In this document: piece by piece, positions 7,894-15,630 of the stretch | Layout: every line of letters starts with the position of its first letter | How positions within the stretch are numbered: the first letter of the stretch is position 1 | NCBI RefSeq assembly: GCF_030268685.1 | Contig: NZ_BSRQ01000011.1 | Coordinates: 217,318 to 281,317 of the forward strand | DNA: 64,000 nucleotides | DNA from: Microtetraspora sp. NBRC 13810 | GTDB lineage: Bacteria; Actinomycetota; Actinomycetes; Streptosporangiales; Streptosporangiaceae | Reading direction: 5' to 3' | Notes under the pieces: generated by a model | Database searches by the model: none | Told to the model about the DNA's origin: nothing | Seen by the model: the letters and a program-made list of their open reading frames with translations, nothing else | Made by a program: the position numbers and the translations under genes

Positions 7894-9057
7894 ATGGGCT
7901 TTCGTGTGCGCGTGAGCATGGCCTTCACCTCGATCGCGATCCTGGTCCTGTCCGCACTCGGGCTCGTCGCCCCGACGGCGGCGACCGCGGCGATGGCGGG
8001 CGACGTGCTCGCCGCCCAGCGGGTCACCGTCTACCTGGTGCCGGGGCAGTTGCTCAAGGTCCCGGTGAACGCGTGGAAGATCCTTTATCACTCCACGTCC
8101 GCGACCGGCACCGCCAACCAGGTCTCCGGGCTCCTGCTGGTGCCGAAGGCGGGCTACTCCGGGACCCGGCCGATCATCGGTTACGCGATCGGCACCCACG
8201 GTCTCGGCGACCAGTGCGCGCCGTCCAACCAGATGCAGGCGGGCACCGATCCCGAACTCGCGCTGGTGAGCCTGCTCCTCGCCCGCGGCTGGGCGGTGGC
8301 GGTCACCGACTACGAAGGGCTGGGCACACCGGGCGACCACACCTACATGGCCGGCGTCTCCCAGGGCCGGGCCGTGCTCGACTCGATCCGCGCCGCCGCC
8401 CGGGTGCCCGGTTCCGGGCTGTCCGCCGGGGCGCCGGTCGGCATCGTGGGCTACTCCCAGGGCGGTTCCTCGGCGGCGTGGGCGGCGCAGCTCCAGCCGG
8501 CGTACGCCCCCGACCTGAAGCTGCGCGGCGTGGCGGCCGGCGGGGTCCCGGCCGACCTGCGCCAGGTCGCCGAGAACGTGGACGGCACGGACAACTTCGG
8601 CCTCGCCGCGGCGGCCGGCATCGGGCTCGACGCCGCCTACCCCGAGCTCCGGCTGGACGACTACCTGACCCCGGAGGCCACCGAGCTCTTCGACGACGTC
8701 AGGGACGACTGCCTGAGCGCCATCAACGAGAAGACGGCCGGCCGCCGGCTCGCCGACCTGACCACCGCGAACGTGCTCGCGCTGCCCGCCTGGCAGGCCC
8801 GGCTGGCCGAGACCCGGATCGGCGGCATCGCGCCCAGGGCGCCGATCTACCTGTTCCACGCCAAGGGCGACGAGATCATCCCGGCCTCGGTCGGCGACAC
8901 GCTGCGCCGCGAGTGGTGCGCGCAGGGCGCCCGGGTCCTGTGGACGAAGCTGCCCGCTCCCAGCCACGTACTCGGCGCGGTCGGCGGCACCCCGCTGGCC
9001 GTCCAGTGGCTCGCCCACCGCTTCGCCGGTCTCCCGACGCTGAGCAACTGCCCCTGA
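7894..9057 (+). CDS. Secreted lipase, LIP / Candida antarctica lipase A-like alpha/beta hydrolase
   Basis: A 387-residue exported esterase or lipase. An N-terminal signal peptide (about residues 1-33, hydrophobic SIAILVLSALGLVA then TAATAAMA) is followed by the LIP family fold. The nucleophile elbow is GYSQG at about residue 190, the acid is in AKGDEIIPA near 330, and the histidine is in APSHVLGAVGG near 357, giving the expected Ser-Asp-His order. Two cysteine pairs suggest disulphides. ATG 7894 follows GGAGG (7880-7884). It is monocistronic, with its own operator-bearing promoter upstream and a GC-rich hairpin downstream. It probably hydrolyses extracellular acyl esters. Confidence 0.9.
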   Translation: MGFRVRVSMAFTSIAILVLSALGLVAPTAATAAMAGDVLAAQRVTVYLVPGQLLKVPVNAWKILYHSTSATGTANQVSGLLLVPKAGYSGTRPIIGYAIGTHGLGDQCAPSNQMQAGTDPELALVSLLLARGWAVAVTDYEGLGTPGDHTYMAGVSQGRAVLDSIRAAARVPGSGLSAGAPVGIVGYSQGGSSAAWAAQLQPAYAPDLKLRGVAAGGVPADLRQVAENVDGTDNFGLAAAAGIGLDAAYPELRLDDYLTPEATELFDDVRDDCLSAINEKTAGRRLADLTTANVLALPAWQARLAETRIGGIAPRAPIYLFHAKGDEIIPASVGDTLRREWCAQGARVLWTKLPAPSHVLGAVGGTPLAVQWLAHRFAGLPTLSNCP

Positions 9058-9067
9058 CCCGGCGCCC

Positions 9068-9094
9068 CCGGCCCCCGCGCTCGGCGGGGGCCGG
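9068..9094. terminator. GC-rich hairpin after the lipase gene
   Basis: CCGGCCCCCGC (9068-9078) and GCGGGGGCCGG (9084-9094) form an 11-bp stem with a 5-base loop, 10 bases after the lipase stop. There is no T-run, as is usual for actinomycete terminators. Confidence 0.6.
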
Positions 9095-9161
9095 AGCCAC
9101 AGGCCAGCACGTCACGCCACCTAAGACGCTAAATCCGCTTAAGTCGTGACAGGATCGGACA

Positions 9162-10196
9162 ATGCGCTACATCGTGATCGGGGCCGGGGCGATCGGCGGG
9201 ACCATCGGCGGGCGGCTGTTCGAGAGCGGGCACGAGGTCGTCCTCGTCGCGCGCGGCGCCCACCACGACGCCATGCGGGCGGACGGGCTACGGCTGACGA
9301 CACCCGAGGGGACGGTCACCCTCCCGGTCCCCGTGGCGCGCGGGCCGCAGGACGTGACCCTGCGCGGCGACGACGTGCTGGTGCTGGCCGTCAAGACGCA
9401 GGACTCGCTCGCCCTGCTCGACGAGTGGGCGCGGGCCCCGGTCGCGGACGGCGAGGGCGGCACCGCCGGCGAGCGCCTGCCGCTGGTCTGCGCGCAGAAC
9501 GCCGTCGAGAACGAACGCCTAGCCCTGCGCAGGTTCGCCCGGGTGTACGGCATGTGCCTCTGGCTTCCCGCCACCCACCTCGACCCCGGCCACGTGATCG
9601 CGTACGGCACGCCGAAGTCCGGCATGCTGCACCTCGGCCGCTACCCGGGCGGCGCGGACGAGGTCGCCGGGCAGTTCGCGGCCGACCTGGACAAGAGCTC
9701 CTTCGCCGCCTTCGCCGTGCCCGACGTGATGCGCTGGAAGTACGCCAAACTGCTGGGCAACCTGGGCAACGCGGTGGACGCGCTGTGCGGCCGGGTGCCC
9801 GGCATCGACAAGCTCGTCGAGCGGGTGGCCGCCGAGGGCAGGGCCGTGCTCGACGCGGCCGGCATCCCCTACGCCACCGCCGAGGAGGAACGCGCCAGGC
9901 GCGGCGACCTGGTGGGATACGGCCGGGTGGAGGGGGCGGCCCGGTCCGGCGGCTCCTCCTGGCAGAGCCTCGCCAAGGGCAGCGGCTCCATCGAGGCCGA
10001 CTACCTCAACGGCGAGATCGTCCTGCTCGGCCGCCTGCACGGGGTGCCCGCCCCGGCCAACGAGGTGCTGCGCCGCCTCGCCGGGCAGTACGCCAGGGAG
10101 CACCGGCCGCCCGGCTCGCTCACCCCCGACGAGCTCACCCGGCTCGTCGAGGACGACCTCAGCCGCACCCTTCGAACTGGGGGACTGTCAGGGTGA
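9162..10196 (+). CDS. Ketopantoate reductase family oxidoreductase (ApbA/PanE-like)
   Basis: A 344-residue NADPH-dependent 2-oxoacid reductase homologue. The N-terminal Rossmann motif GAGAIGGTIG is at residues 7-16, the VLAVKTQ strand with the catalytic-site lysine near 80, QNAVENE near 112, and the C-terminal helical half carries W-K-Y-A-K-L-L-G-N, the position of the second catalytic lysine. True PanE makes pantoate for coenzyme A; the unusual length and the absence of panB or panC nearby make another 2-oxoacid plausible. The last 38 bases overlap, on the opposite strand, the 3' end of the GlnH-like gene. Confidence 0.82.
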   Translation: MRYIVIGAGAIGGTIGGRLFESGHEVVLVARGAHHDAMRADGLRLTTPEGTVTLPVPVARGPQDVTLRGDDVLVLAVKTQDSLALLDEWARAPVADGEGGTAGERLPLVCAQNAVENERLALRRFARVYGMCLWLPATHLDPGHVIAYGTPKSGMLHLGRYPGGADEVAGQFAADLDKSSFAAFAVPDVMRWKYAKLLGNLGNAVDALCGRVPGIDKLVERVAAEGRAVLDAAGIPYATAEEERARRGDLVGYGRVEGAARSGGSSWQSLAKGSGSIEADYLNGEIVLLGRLHGVPAPANEVLRRLAGQYAREHRPPGSLTPDELTRLVEDDLSRTLRTGGLSG

Positions 10197-10980
10197 GGTT
10201 GAGCCCGGTCGGCCCGAACCACTTCTCCAGCAGCTTCTTCGCGGTGCCGTCCTGGTACATCTCGGTGATGGCCTTGTTGACCGCCTCGCAGCCGTCCACG
10301 TCGCCCTTGGCGATGCCGACGCCGTAACGCTCGTCGCTGAAGGGCGCATTGACGATCTTGATGGACCGGTCCTCGGTGCCCGCGAAGCCGGCCAGGATCA
10401 GATCGTCGGTGGAGACGGCGTCCACCGAGCCGTCCTTCAGCTTGTCCAGGCACTCGCTGTAGGAGGCGGTCTCCACCAGCCGGACCGCGACCTTGCGCTC
10501 CTCGCTCACCCGGCGCCAGGAGTTGGAGCCCGTCACCTGGCACAGGCTCCGGCCGCGCAGGTCGCGCACGTTGTCGATGCCCGTCTCGGCGGCCCGCACC
10601 AGGGTGTCCTGGTGCGCCACGTAGTAAGGCCCGGCGAAGTCGACCTTGGTCTTGCGCTCGGGGGTGATCGAGTAGGTGGCGAAGATCAGGTCCACCCTGT
10701 GCTGCCGCAACAGGTTCTCGCGCTGCGCGGAGGGCGCGGGGACGAACCTGAAGTCGGTGAAGCCCAGCTTGCGGGCGACGTACGCGGCGACGTCGATGTC
10801 GAAGCCCTCGTAGCCGCCGTTCGCGTTGCGCAGGCCCAGACCGGGCTGGTCGGGCTTGACGCCGATGGTCAGGGTCTCCTTGTCCAGGATGGACGCCTGC
10901 GCGCCGCCGCCCAGGCCGCAGCCCGTCGCCGCCAGGACGAGGGCGAGGGCCACGGCGACGCCGGTCAGCTTGTTCTTCAC
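10159..10980 (-). CDS. glnH: GlnH-like glutamate/aspartate-binding lipoprotein
   Basis: A 273-residue periplasmic-binding-protein type 2 (SBP_bac_3) lipoprotein. The signal VALALVLAATGC has a lipobox with the modified cysteine near residue 21. The fold's ligand motifs are visible: EGFDIDVAAY (about 58-67), the DLIFATYSITPER segment (about 98-110) and the lobe-closing VDAVSTDDLI (about 185). It starts at GTG 10980 with GAGAGG upstream. No glutamate permease or ATPase gene accompanies it; instead it is the last gene of the PknG operon, as GlnH is linked to PknG in mycobacteria, where it senses Asp/Glu outside the membrane and signals through GlnX. Function here is by analogy. Its 3' end overlaps the convergent PanE-like gene by 38 bases. 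Confidence 0.8.
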   Translation of the reverse strand: MKNKLTGVAVALALVLAATGCGLGGGAQASILDKETLTIGVKPDQPGLGLRNANGGYEGFDIDVAAYVARKLGFTDFRFVPAPSAQRENLLRQHRVDLIFATYSITPERKTKVDFAGPYYVAHQDTLVRAAETGIDNVRDLRGRSLCQVTGSNSWRRVSEERKVAVRLVETASYSECLDKLKDGSVDAVSTDDLILAGFAGTEDRSIKIVNAPFSDERYGVGIAKGDVDGCEAVNKAITEMYQDGTAKKLLEKWFGPTGLNLTLTVPQFEGCG

Positions 10981-10990
10981 GACATGCCTC

Positions 10991-12475
10991 TCAGCGGTAC
11001 TCGGACAGCCGGGGAGCGACACCGGCGAGGATGAGCAGGACGGCGAGCACGGCCGCGCCGGGCAGGATGAGATCCCAGCCGGAGAGCGCGTCGTCACCGT
11101 CCCGGATGGCCTGGTCGAACGCGTCCTTGTGCAGGTCGATCAGGCCGACCAGTTCCTTGTCGTAGTTCTCGAAGGCCCCGGCGAGCGGCCCCATCCGCAG
11201 CGCGATCGCCGACCGTACCTGGTCGCGCTGCACGTCGAGGCGCATCGCGCGGTCCTGGAACTGGAAGTCCCGGTAGTCGCCGAGCACCTCGCGGACCGCC
11301 GCGCGCTGGCCGGGCAGCGTGATGTTCGCCGCCTCCGCGCCGAGGAAGCCCAGGAAGTCCGGCCGGTCCCGGTAGCCCCCGACCGCCTTGTCCACCCCCG
11401 CGTAGTACTTCTCCAGGTTGCCGCCCGGGGTGTAGAGCACGGACTGCGACTTGTCGAGATAGACCTGTTCGTAGGTGTCCGCCCGCTCCGGGTCGAGCAG
11501 GTAGCGGCTCTGGTCCCCGTGCATCGTGTTGCCGATCGCCCGCGCCCTGGACAGCGCGAGCACGGAGGTGAACCCGTCGTCGTTCGCCATCCGCAGCTCC
11601 GCCGCCTCGGTCGTGAGCAGCGAGGCCGCCGAGACCGTCAGCACGGCGACGGCCACGGTCGCCGCCACCAGCGCCGGGTTGGTCACCCGGCGGAACCGGC
11701 GGGCGAGGTAGACCTGGAGCCCGACGAGCACCAGGATCGTGCCGAACCCGGCCACGATCACCAGCCCGCGCCCGGTGGTCACCGCCGAGCTCTCCTCCTC
11801 GTACGTCTTGCGCACGATGGTGCCGCTGTCCAGCGTGAGGTTGTACGCCTTGGGCAGCAGGTCGAGCCGCATCAGGTCGGTGGCCTGCCGGTAGAGGTCG
11901 ATCACCCGCTGCGGCGGCGGCCCCGCCGGGTGCCCGGCCTGCTCGTCCAGCAGGATCGCCTGCGCGGCCAGCCGCTCGTACCGGCCCAACCCGTCGAGCA
12001 CCGAGCGTACGGTCATCTGCTCGGTGCCGTCCCCGATGGCCAGTTCCGCGGCCTGGAGCACGGCCCGGCTCGCCTCGGCCCTGCGCTGGTCGTACCGGTT
12101 CAGCGCCTCCTGCCGGCCCTTGCCCAGCCCGACCTCCCTGCCGATCAGCAGCACGTTCGCCACCTGGGCGTCCATGTCGCTCAGCGCGAAGTACAGGTCG
12201 GCGGTGGCCACGACCTGCGGTCCGGCGTCGTGGCCGATGACCTGGAGGCCGTCCCTGGCGTTCCCGATGGTCAGCGCCGTCGCGGTGAAGAGCAGCGCGA
12301 CCGCGGCCACGCCCACCCCGGCGAGGAGCCGGATGCGGCTCGGCACCGTACGCCGCCGGCGCGGACGCCCGGCGGGCGGCGGCGCGGCGGGCGGCACGGC
12401 CGGGGTCGCGCCCGGCCCGGCCGGCGTGGGGGCGGGCGCTGCGCCGGCGGGAGGCGCGGTGACGGGGGTGCTCAC
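10991..12475 (-). CDS. glnX: GlnX-like four-helix membrane sensor protein
   Basis: A 494-residue integral membrane protein. A proline/alanine-rich cytoplasmic N-terminus ending in an Arg cluster is followed by a helix at about 49-70, an extracytoplasmic helical domain of about 165 residues, two helices at about 237-258 and 268-288, a second extracytoplasmic domain of about 180 residues and a last helix at about 468-488. That duplicated layout, with helical-bundle sensor domains like those of chemoreceptors, matches mycobacterial GlnX, which links GlnH to PknG. GTG 12475 lies 5 bases beyond the FHA stop; the GlnH-like gene starts 10 bases after its own stop. No enzymatic domain is present. Confidence 0.72.
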   Translation of the reverse strand: MSTPVTAPPAGAAPAPTPAGPGATPAVPPAAPPPAGRPRRRRTVPSRIRLLAGVGVAAVALLFTATALTIGNARDGLQVIGHDAGPQVVATADLYFALSDMDAQVANVLLIGREVGLGKGRQEALNRYDQRRAEASRAVLQAAELAIGDGTEQMTVRSVLDGLGRYERLAAQAILLDEQAGHPAGPPPQRVIDLYRQATDLMRLDLLPKAYNLTLDSGTIVRKTYEEESSAVTTGRGLVIVAGFGTILVLVGLQVYLARRFRRVTNPALVAATVAVAVLTVSAASLLTTEAAELRMANDDGFTSVLALSRARAIGNTMHGDQSRYLLDPERADTYEQVYLDKSQSVLYTPGGNLEKYYAGVDKAVGGYRDRPDFLGFLGAEAANITLPGQRAAVREVLGDYRDFQFQDRAMRLDVQRDQVRSAIALRMGPLAGAFENYDKELVGLIDLHKDAFDQAIRDGDDALSGWDLILPGAAVLAVLLILAGVAPRLSEYR

Positions 12476-12480
12476 GGCGG

Positions 12481-13437
12481 TCAGCCTTTCCTCAGCGTGA
12501 TGACGGTCCATGCGCCGAGCCGGATCCGGTCGCCGTCGCCGACCGGGACCGGGACGTTCTGCGCGAGCGGCACGGGAGAGTCGTTGACCGTGGTGCCGTT
12601 GGCGGAGCCCGGGTCCACCAGGGTCCAGGAGCCGTCCGGCTGGGCCAGCAGCACGGCGTGCAGATGCGAGACGCCGGGGTCCTCGGGCGGGCCGCTCAGG
12701 TCGATCTCCGGGGTGAGGTTCCGCGACCGGCTGTACCGGCCGATGCGCACCTGCCCGCCCCGTACCGGGAACCGGCGCTCGGGGCAGTAGGGCGGGAACG
12801 CCACCCGCGGCGCGTCGGGACCGCCCTGCGCGATCACGCTCTCGTAGTACGCGCGGTCGGCCACCACCACCGCCTCCCACCCGCCGGCCGGCCCCGACTC
12901 CGCCGCCGGCCGGGCGGCTGCCCCGGTCCAGGACGGCGTGTAGGCGCCGGTCGCGGCGTAGGAACCGGTCTCGGGCGGTGCCTGCGGACCTGAGGTGTGC
13001 GGCGGGTGGGCGCCGGTACCCGTCTGCGGCTGGGCTCCGGCGCCCTGGGGCGGTTGGGCGGTGGGGAGGGGGTAGCCGGAGGCGGGGATCTGGCGGGAGT
13101 GGCGGGAGTCGCCGCTGGTGCCCGGGATGGGGCGGGCCGGCGCCGCCCCGAGGCGCGGGGTCTGCGCCGACTGCTGCGCCATGCGGACCGCGCCGGACAC
13201 CTCGACGGCGAAGTCGTAGCCGCACTCCTCGCAGAACCGGCCGGTGCGCCCGGCCTGGCAGTCCGGGCAGCTCGTCCGGCCCTCCCCCGCGCCGGCGGCG
13301 GCCGGGGCGGGCGGCGCCGGGGACGGCGGCGCGGCGGGCGCGGCTGAGGCGGGGGTCGGCGCGGCGGCCATGCTCATGCCGCAGACGTCGCAGTAGTCCG
13401 TCGCGTCCGAGGCGTGGCCGTCGGGGCAGGTGGCCAT
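12481..13437 (-). CDS. FHA-domain protein with two N-terminal zinc ribbons
   Basis: A 318-residue cytoplasmic phosphothreonine reader. Two zinc ribbons open it: a first with Cys4, Cys16 and Cys19 and His8, then a second with Cys57, Cys60, Cys69 and Cys72. A Pro/Gly/Ala-rich linker (about 85-200) leads to the FHA domain (about 232-310), which has the conserved GRYS loop, SHLHA and SANGT motifs that bind phosphothreonine. ATG 13437 follows GGGAGGAAG. In mycobacteria PknG acts through the FHA protein GarA; this protein is much longer and lacks the N-terminal ETTS phosphosite of GarA, so it is more likely a scaffold or reader than a GarA orthologue. It lies between the VWA and GlnX-like genes. 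Confidence 0.85.
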   Translation of the reverse strand: MATCPDGHASDATDYCDVCGMSMAAAPTPASAAPAAPPSPAPPAPAAAGAGEGRTSCPDCQAGRTGRFCEECGYDFAVEVSGAVRMAQQSAQTPRLGAAPARPIPGTSGDSRHSRQIPASGYPLPTAQPPQGAGAQPQTGTGAHPPHTSGPQAPPETGSYAATGAYTPSWTGAAARPAAESGPAGGWEAVVVADRAYYESVIAQGGPDAPRVAFPPYCPERRFPVRGGQVRIGRYSRSRNLTPEIDLSGPPEDPGVSHLHAVLLAQPDGSWTLVDPGSANGTTVNDSPVPLAQNVPVPVGDGDRIRLGAWTVITLRKG

Positions 13438-13447
13438 CGCTTCCTCC

Positions 13448-14734
13448 CTAGCTCTCGGGATCCTTGCGCAGGCGTGTGGTACGGACCGACCGGGCGTCCA
13501 GCGCGATCTCCGCGGCCTTCTCGACGTTGCGCTTGAGCCTCGCCGTACCGGTGTCCGGGTCGAAGTCGATGACGTTGTCCAGCAGCCGGGCGGTCTCCTC
13601 GTTGCCGGCCTTCTCGGCCAGGCCGCGGGCCCGGCCGAGCCGTGCGGTGGCGAGCTCCAGGTCACCCTCCTTGCGGGCCTGGAGGCCGTCCTGGATGAGC
13701 TCGGCCAGCTCGGCCTGCCCGGTGTAGTGCGCGACCCGCTGGTTGATCCGGGTGGACTGCGCCAGGTCGTCGCTCCACAGTGCCAGCACGTTGCCCGCGG
13801 CGTACTGGAAACCGGTCTCCGGGGCGACCACCTTCACCCAGGCGGCGCGCATCTCCTGGCCCACCACTCCGGGCTGGACCTCGACGCAGACGTGGTACTC
13901 CCGGCTTTCCGCGCCCCACGAGCCGGTCGGGTAGTCCCCCGCCTGCGGCCCGGCCTCGGTACGGCGGGCGGTGAGGTCCTCCAGGGTGGGCGAGACCTGC
14001 TTGACGAACTTCAGCCTGGCGTTCTGCGGGGTCCACACCCGCAGGGCGACGTCGGCGACCGCCTTGCCCATGGCCGTCTGCGCCATCGCCCGGAAGTCGG
14101 CCTCCAGGTCCTTGGGGTCCGGGATGTCCATCACGGTGCCGAGCAGCGTGGAGGAGATCTTGCGCAGCTCGGCGACCACCCAGGCGTCGCCGACTCCCCG
14201 GCAGTCGCAGACGAACTTGCCCGTGCAGTAAGCCAGGTCGGCGTCGAACTCCCAGGACTTCTGGTGCTCGTTCTTGCCGTCGGTGAGCAGGATGGCGTGC
14301 TTGATCGCGTGCGGGAACGGCTGGAAGAGGTCGGCGGCCAGACGCAGCCAGCGGCCCATCGCGGTGCCGCCGTCCGCCTGCAACCGGCCGATGGCGTCCT
14401 TCGCGGCCTGCCTGGTGTGCGGGTCGGCCTGGATCAGCCGCTGCTCCGGCGGGAAGATCATGTGCGCGTGCGCGGTGCCGGCGACGATCGCGAAGAAGAC
14501 CCCGTCGCGCAGGGTGTCCACGGCCGCCTGGGCCGCCTTCCTCGCTTCGGCGATCTTGCCGTAGGCCATCGAGCCGGACGTGTCGACGATGACGACCTCG
14601 GCTGCCTGCGCCGCCGGGGCCGCCTGCGCCGCGCCGGTGGACTCGACGGTGAGGACGGCGTGCACTTCCTTGCCGCCCGCGGGGAGGTACTTGTTCTGGT
14701 CCACGCGGATCGTGAACCCGGGCTGCTCGGTCAC
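13448..14734 (-). CDS. VWA-domain protein of the PknG operon
   Basis: A 428-residue soluble protein with a von Willebrand factor A domain at about 45-225. The metal-ion-dependent adhesion site is complete: DTSGSM (51-56), the GGTAMG threonine near 133, and LLTDGKN near 165. A beta-rich region and a helical C-terminal part (LGRARGLAEKAGNEETARLLDNV) follow, resembling a repeat-type interaction domain. It starts at GTG 14734, whose GTGA overlaps the stop of the PP2C gene. VWA domains usually mediate metal-dependent protein binding, so it probably assembles partners of the kinase and phosphatase. No membrane segment is present. Confidence 0.85.
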   Translation of the reverse strand: MTEQPGFTIRVDQNKYLPAGGKEVHAVLTVESTGAAQAAPAAQAAEVVIVDTSGSMAYGKIAEARKAAQAAVDTLRDGVFFAIVAGTAHAHMIFPPEQRLIQADPHTRQAAKDAIGRLQADGGTAMGRWLRLAADLFQPFPHAIKHAILLTDGKNEHQKSWEFDADLAYCTGKFVCDCRGVGDAWVVAELRKISSTLLGTVMDIPDPKDLEADFRAMAQTAMGKAVADVALRVWTPQNARLKFVKQVSPTLEDLTARRTEAGPQAGDYPTGSWGAESREYHVCVEVQPGVVGQEMRAAWVKVVAPETGFQYAAGNVLALWSDDLAQSTRINQRVAHYTGQAELAELIQDGLQARKEGDLELATARLGRARGLAEKAGNEETARLLDNVIDFDPDTGTARLKRNVEKAAEIALDARSVRTTRLRKDPES

Positions 14735-15630
14735 TGGAGAGGGCTCCCCTTCTCGAACGGGATCACCAGCACGGTGATGTTGTCGCGTCCCCCCGCCTGC
14801 AGCGCGAGCCGTACCAGGGCCTGGGCCGTGGGCAGGGGGGAACCCGCGGCGTGCGGAGCGGCGGCGGCCATCTCAGCGGCGGACGGCAGGTAGTTCCACA
14901 GGCCGTCGCTGCACACGAGGACCGCGCCGGGGCCGTCCGGCTCGAACGTCTTCACCTGCGGGAGCACCTCGCCCGCGTCCGCGCCCAGCCAGGCGGTCAG
15001 CATGCCGCCGTCGGTGGCGTCGTCGGCGGTGAGGCGCACCGGGCCGGCGCCCAGCCAGTAGGCCCGGCTGTCCCCCGCCCAGCCGACCGTCACCCGGCCC
15101 GGGGTCACGATCGCCGAGACGTAGGTGCAGGCGGGCGCGTCCTCGAAGGTGCCGAGGGTGGCGACCGCCGCCGCGGCCCTGGCGACCGCGATCCTGGTCG
15201 CCCGCACGTGTCCCGCGCCCGTCCGCAGCTCCGAGACCAGGGCCGCCGCCCCGGTCTCCGCCGCCGTCTGCGAGGCCGCGTCCGGTCGCGGCGAGGACGA
15301 GACGCCGTCGCAGACCACGCCGGCGATCGTGACGTCGTCCACCGCGGCCAGCGCCATCGCGTCCTCGTTGCGGCTGTGCCGCAGCCCGCGGTCGCTGACG
15401 CCGGCGGCGGTGCCCGTCTGGGTGGCCACCTGGATCTCGGTGTGGTCCCTGCCGGTCGGCTGGCGCACCCCGCAGCGCCCGCAGTAGCCGTCCTGGCCGA
15501 GCGCCGCCGCACCGCACGCCGTGCACGCCCCGGGGGCGCCGGGCCGGATCGCCCGCCCGCAGTCCTCGCAGAACGCCTCCCCGGCGAGCACCGGGTAGGC
15601 GCAGTGCGGGCACATCGAAGTGATCGTCAT
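14731..15630 (-). CDS. PP2C-type Ser/Thr protein phosphatase with N-terminal zinc ribbons
   Basis: A 299-residue metal-dependent phosphatase. Two zinc ribbons (Cys7, 10, 21, 24 and Cys36, 39, 50, 53) precede a compact PP2C domain. All main motifs are there: SDRGLRHSRNED (79-90), VCDGV (106-110) with the first metal aspartate, GWAGDSRAYW near 185, VLVCSDGLWNY near 247 and GGRDNITVLVI near 284. It starts at ATG 15630 in an ATGA overlap with the pknG stop and ends in a GTGA overlap with the VWA gene. It is the natural counterpart of the PknG kinase encoded just before it. Confidence 0.92.
   Translation of the reverse strand: MTITSMCPHCAYPVLAGEAFCEDCGRAIRPGAPGACTACGAAALGQDGYCGRCGVRQPTGRDHTEIQVATQTGTAAGVSDRGLRHSRNEDAMALAAVDDVTIAGVVCDGVSSSPRPDAASQTAAETGAAALVSELRTGAGHVRATRIAVARAAAAVATLGTFEDAPACTYVSAIVTPGRVTVGWAGDSRAYWLGAGPVRLTADDATDGGMLTAWLGADAGEVLPQVKTFEPDGPGAVLVCSDGLWNYLPSAAEMAAAAPHAAGSPLPTAQALVRLALQAGGRDNITVLVIPFEKGSPLQ

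Noticed and set aside
10159..12475. The GlnH-like gene as part of a glutamate uptake ABC transporter
   Set aside because: No permease or ATPase for amino acids is adjacent; the linked membrane protein has no transporter fold and the operon is a signalling one.
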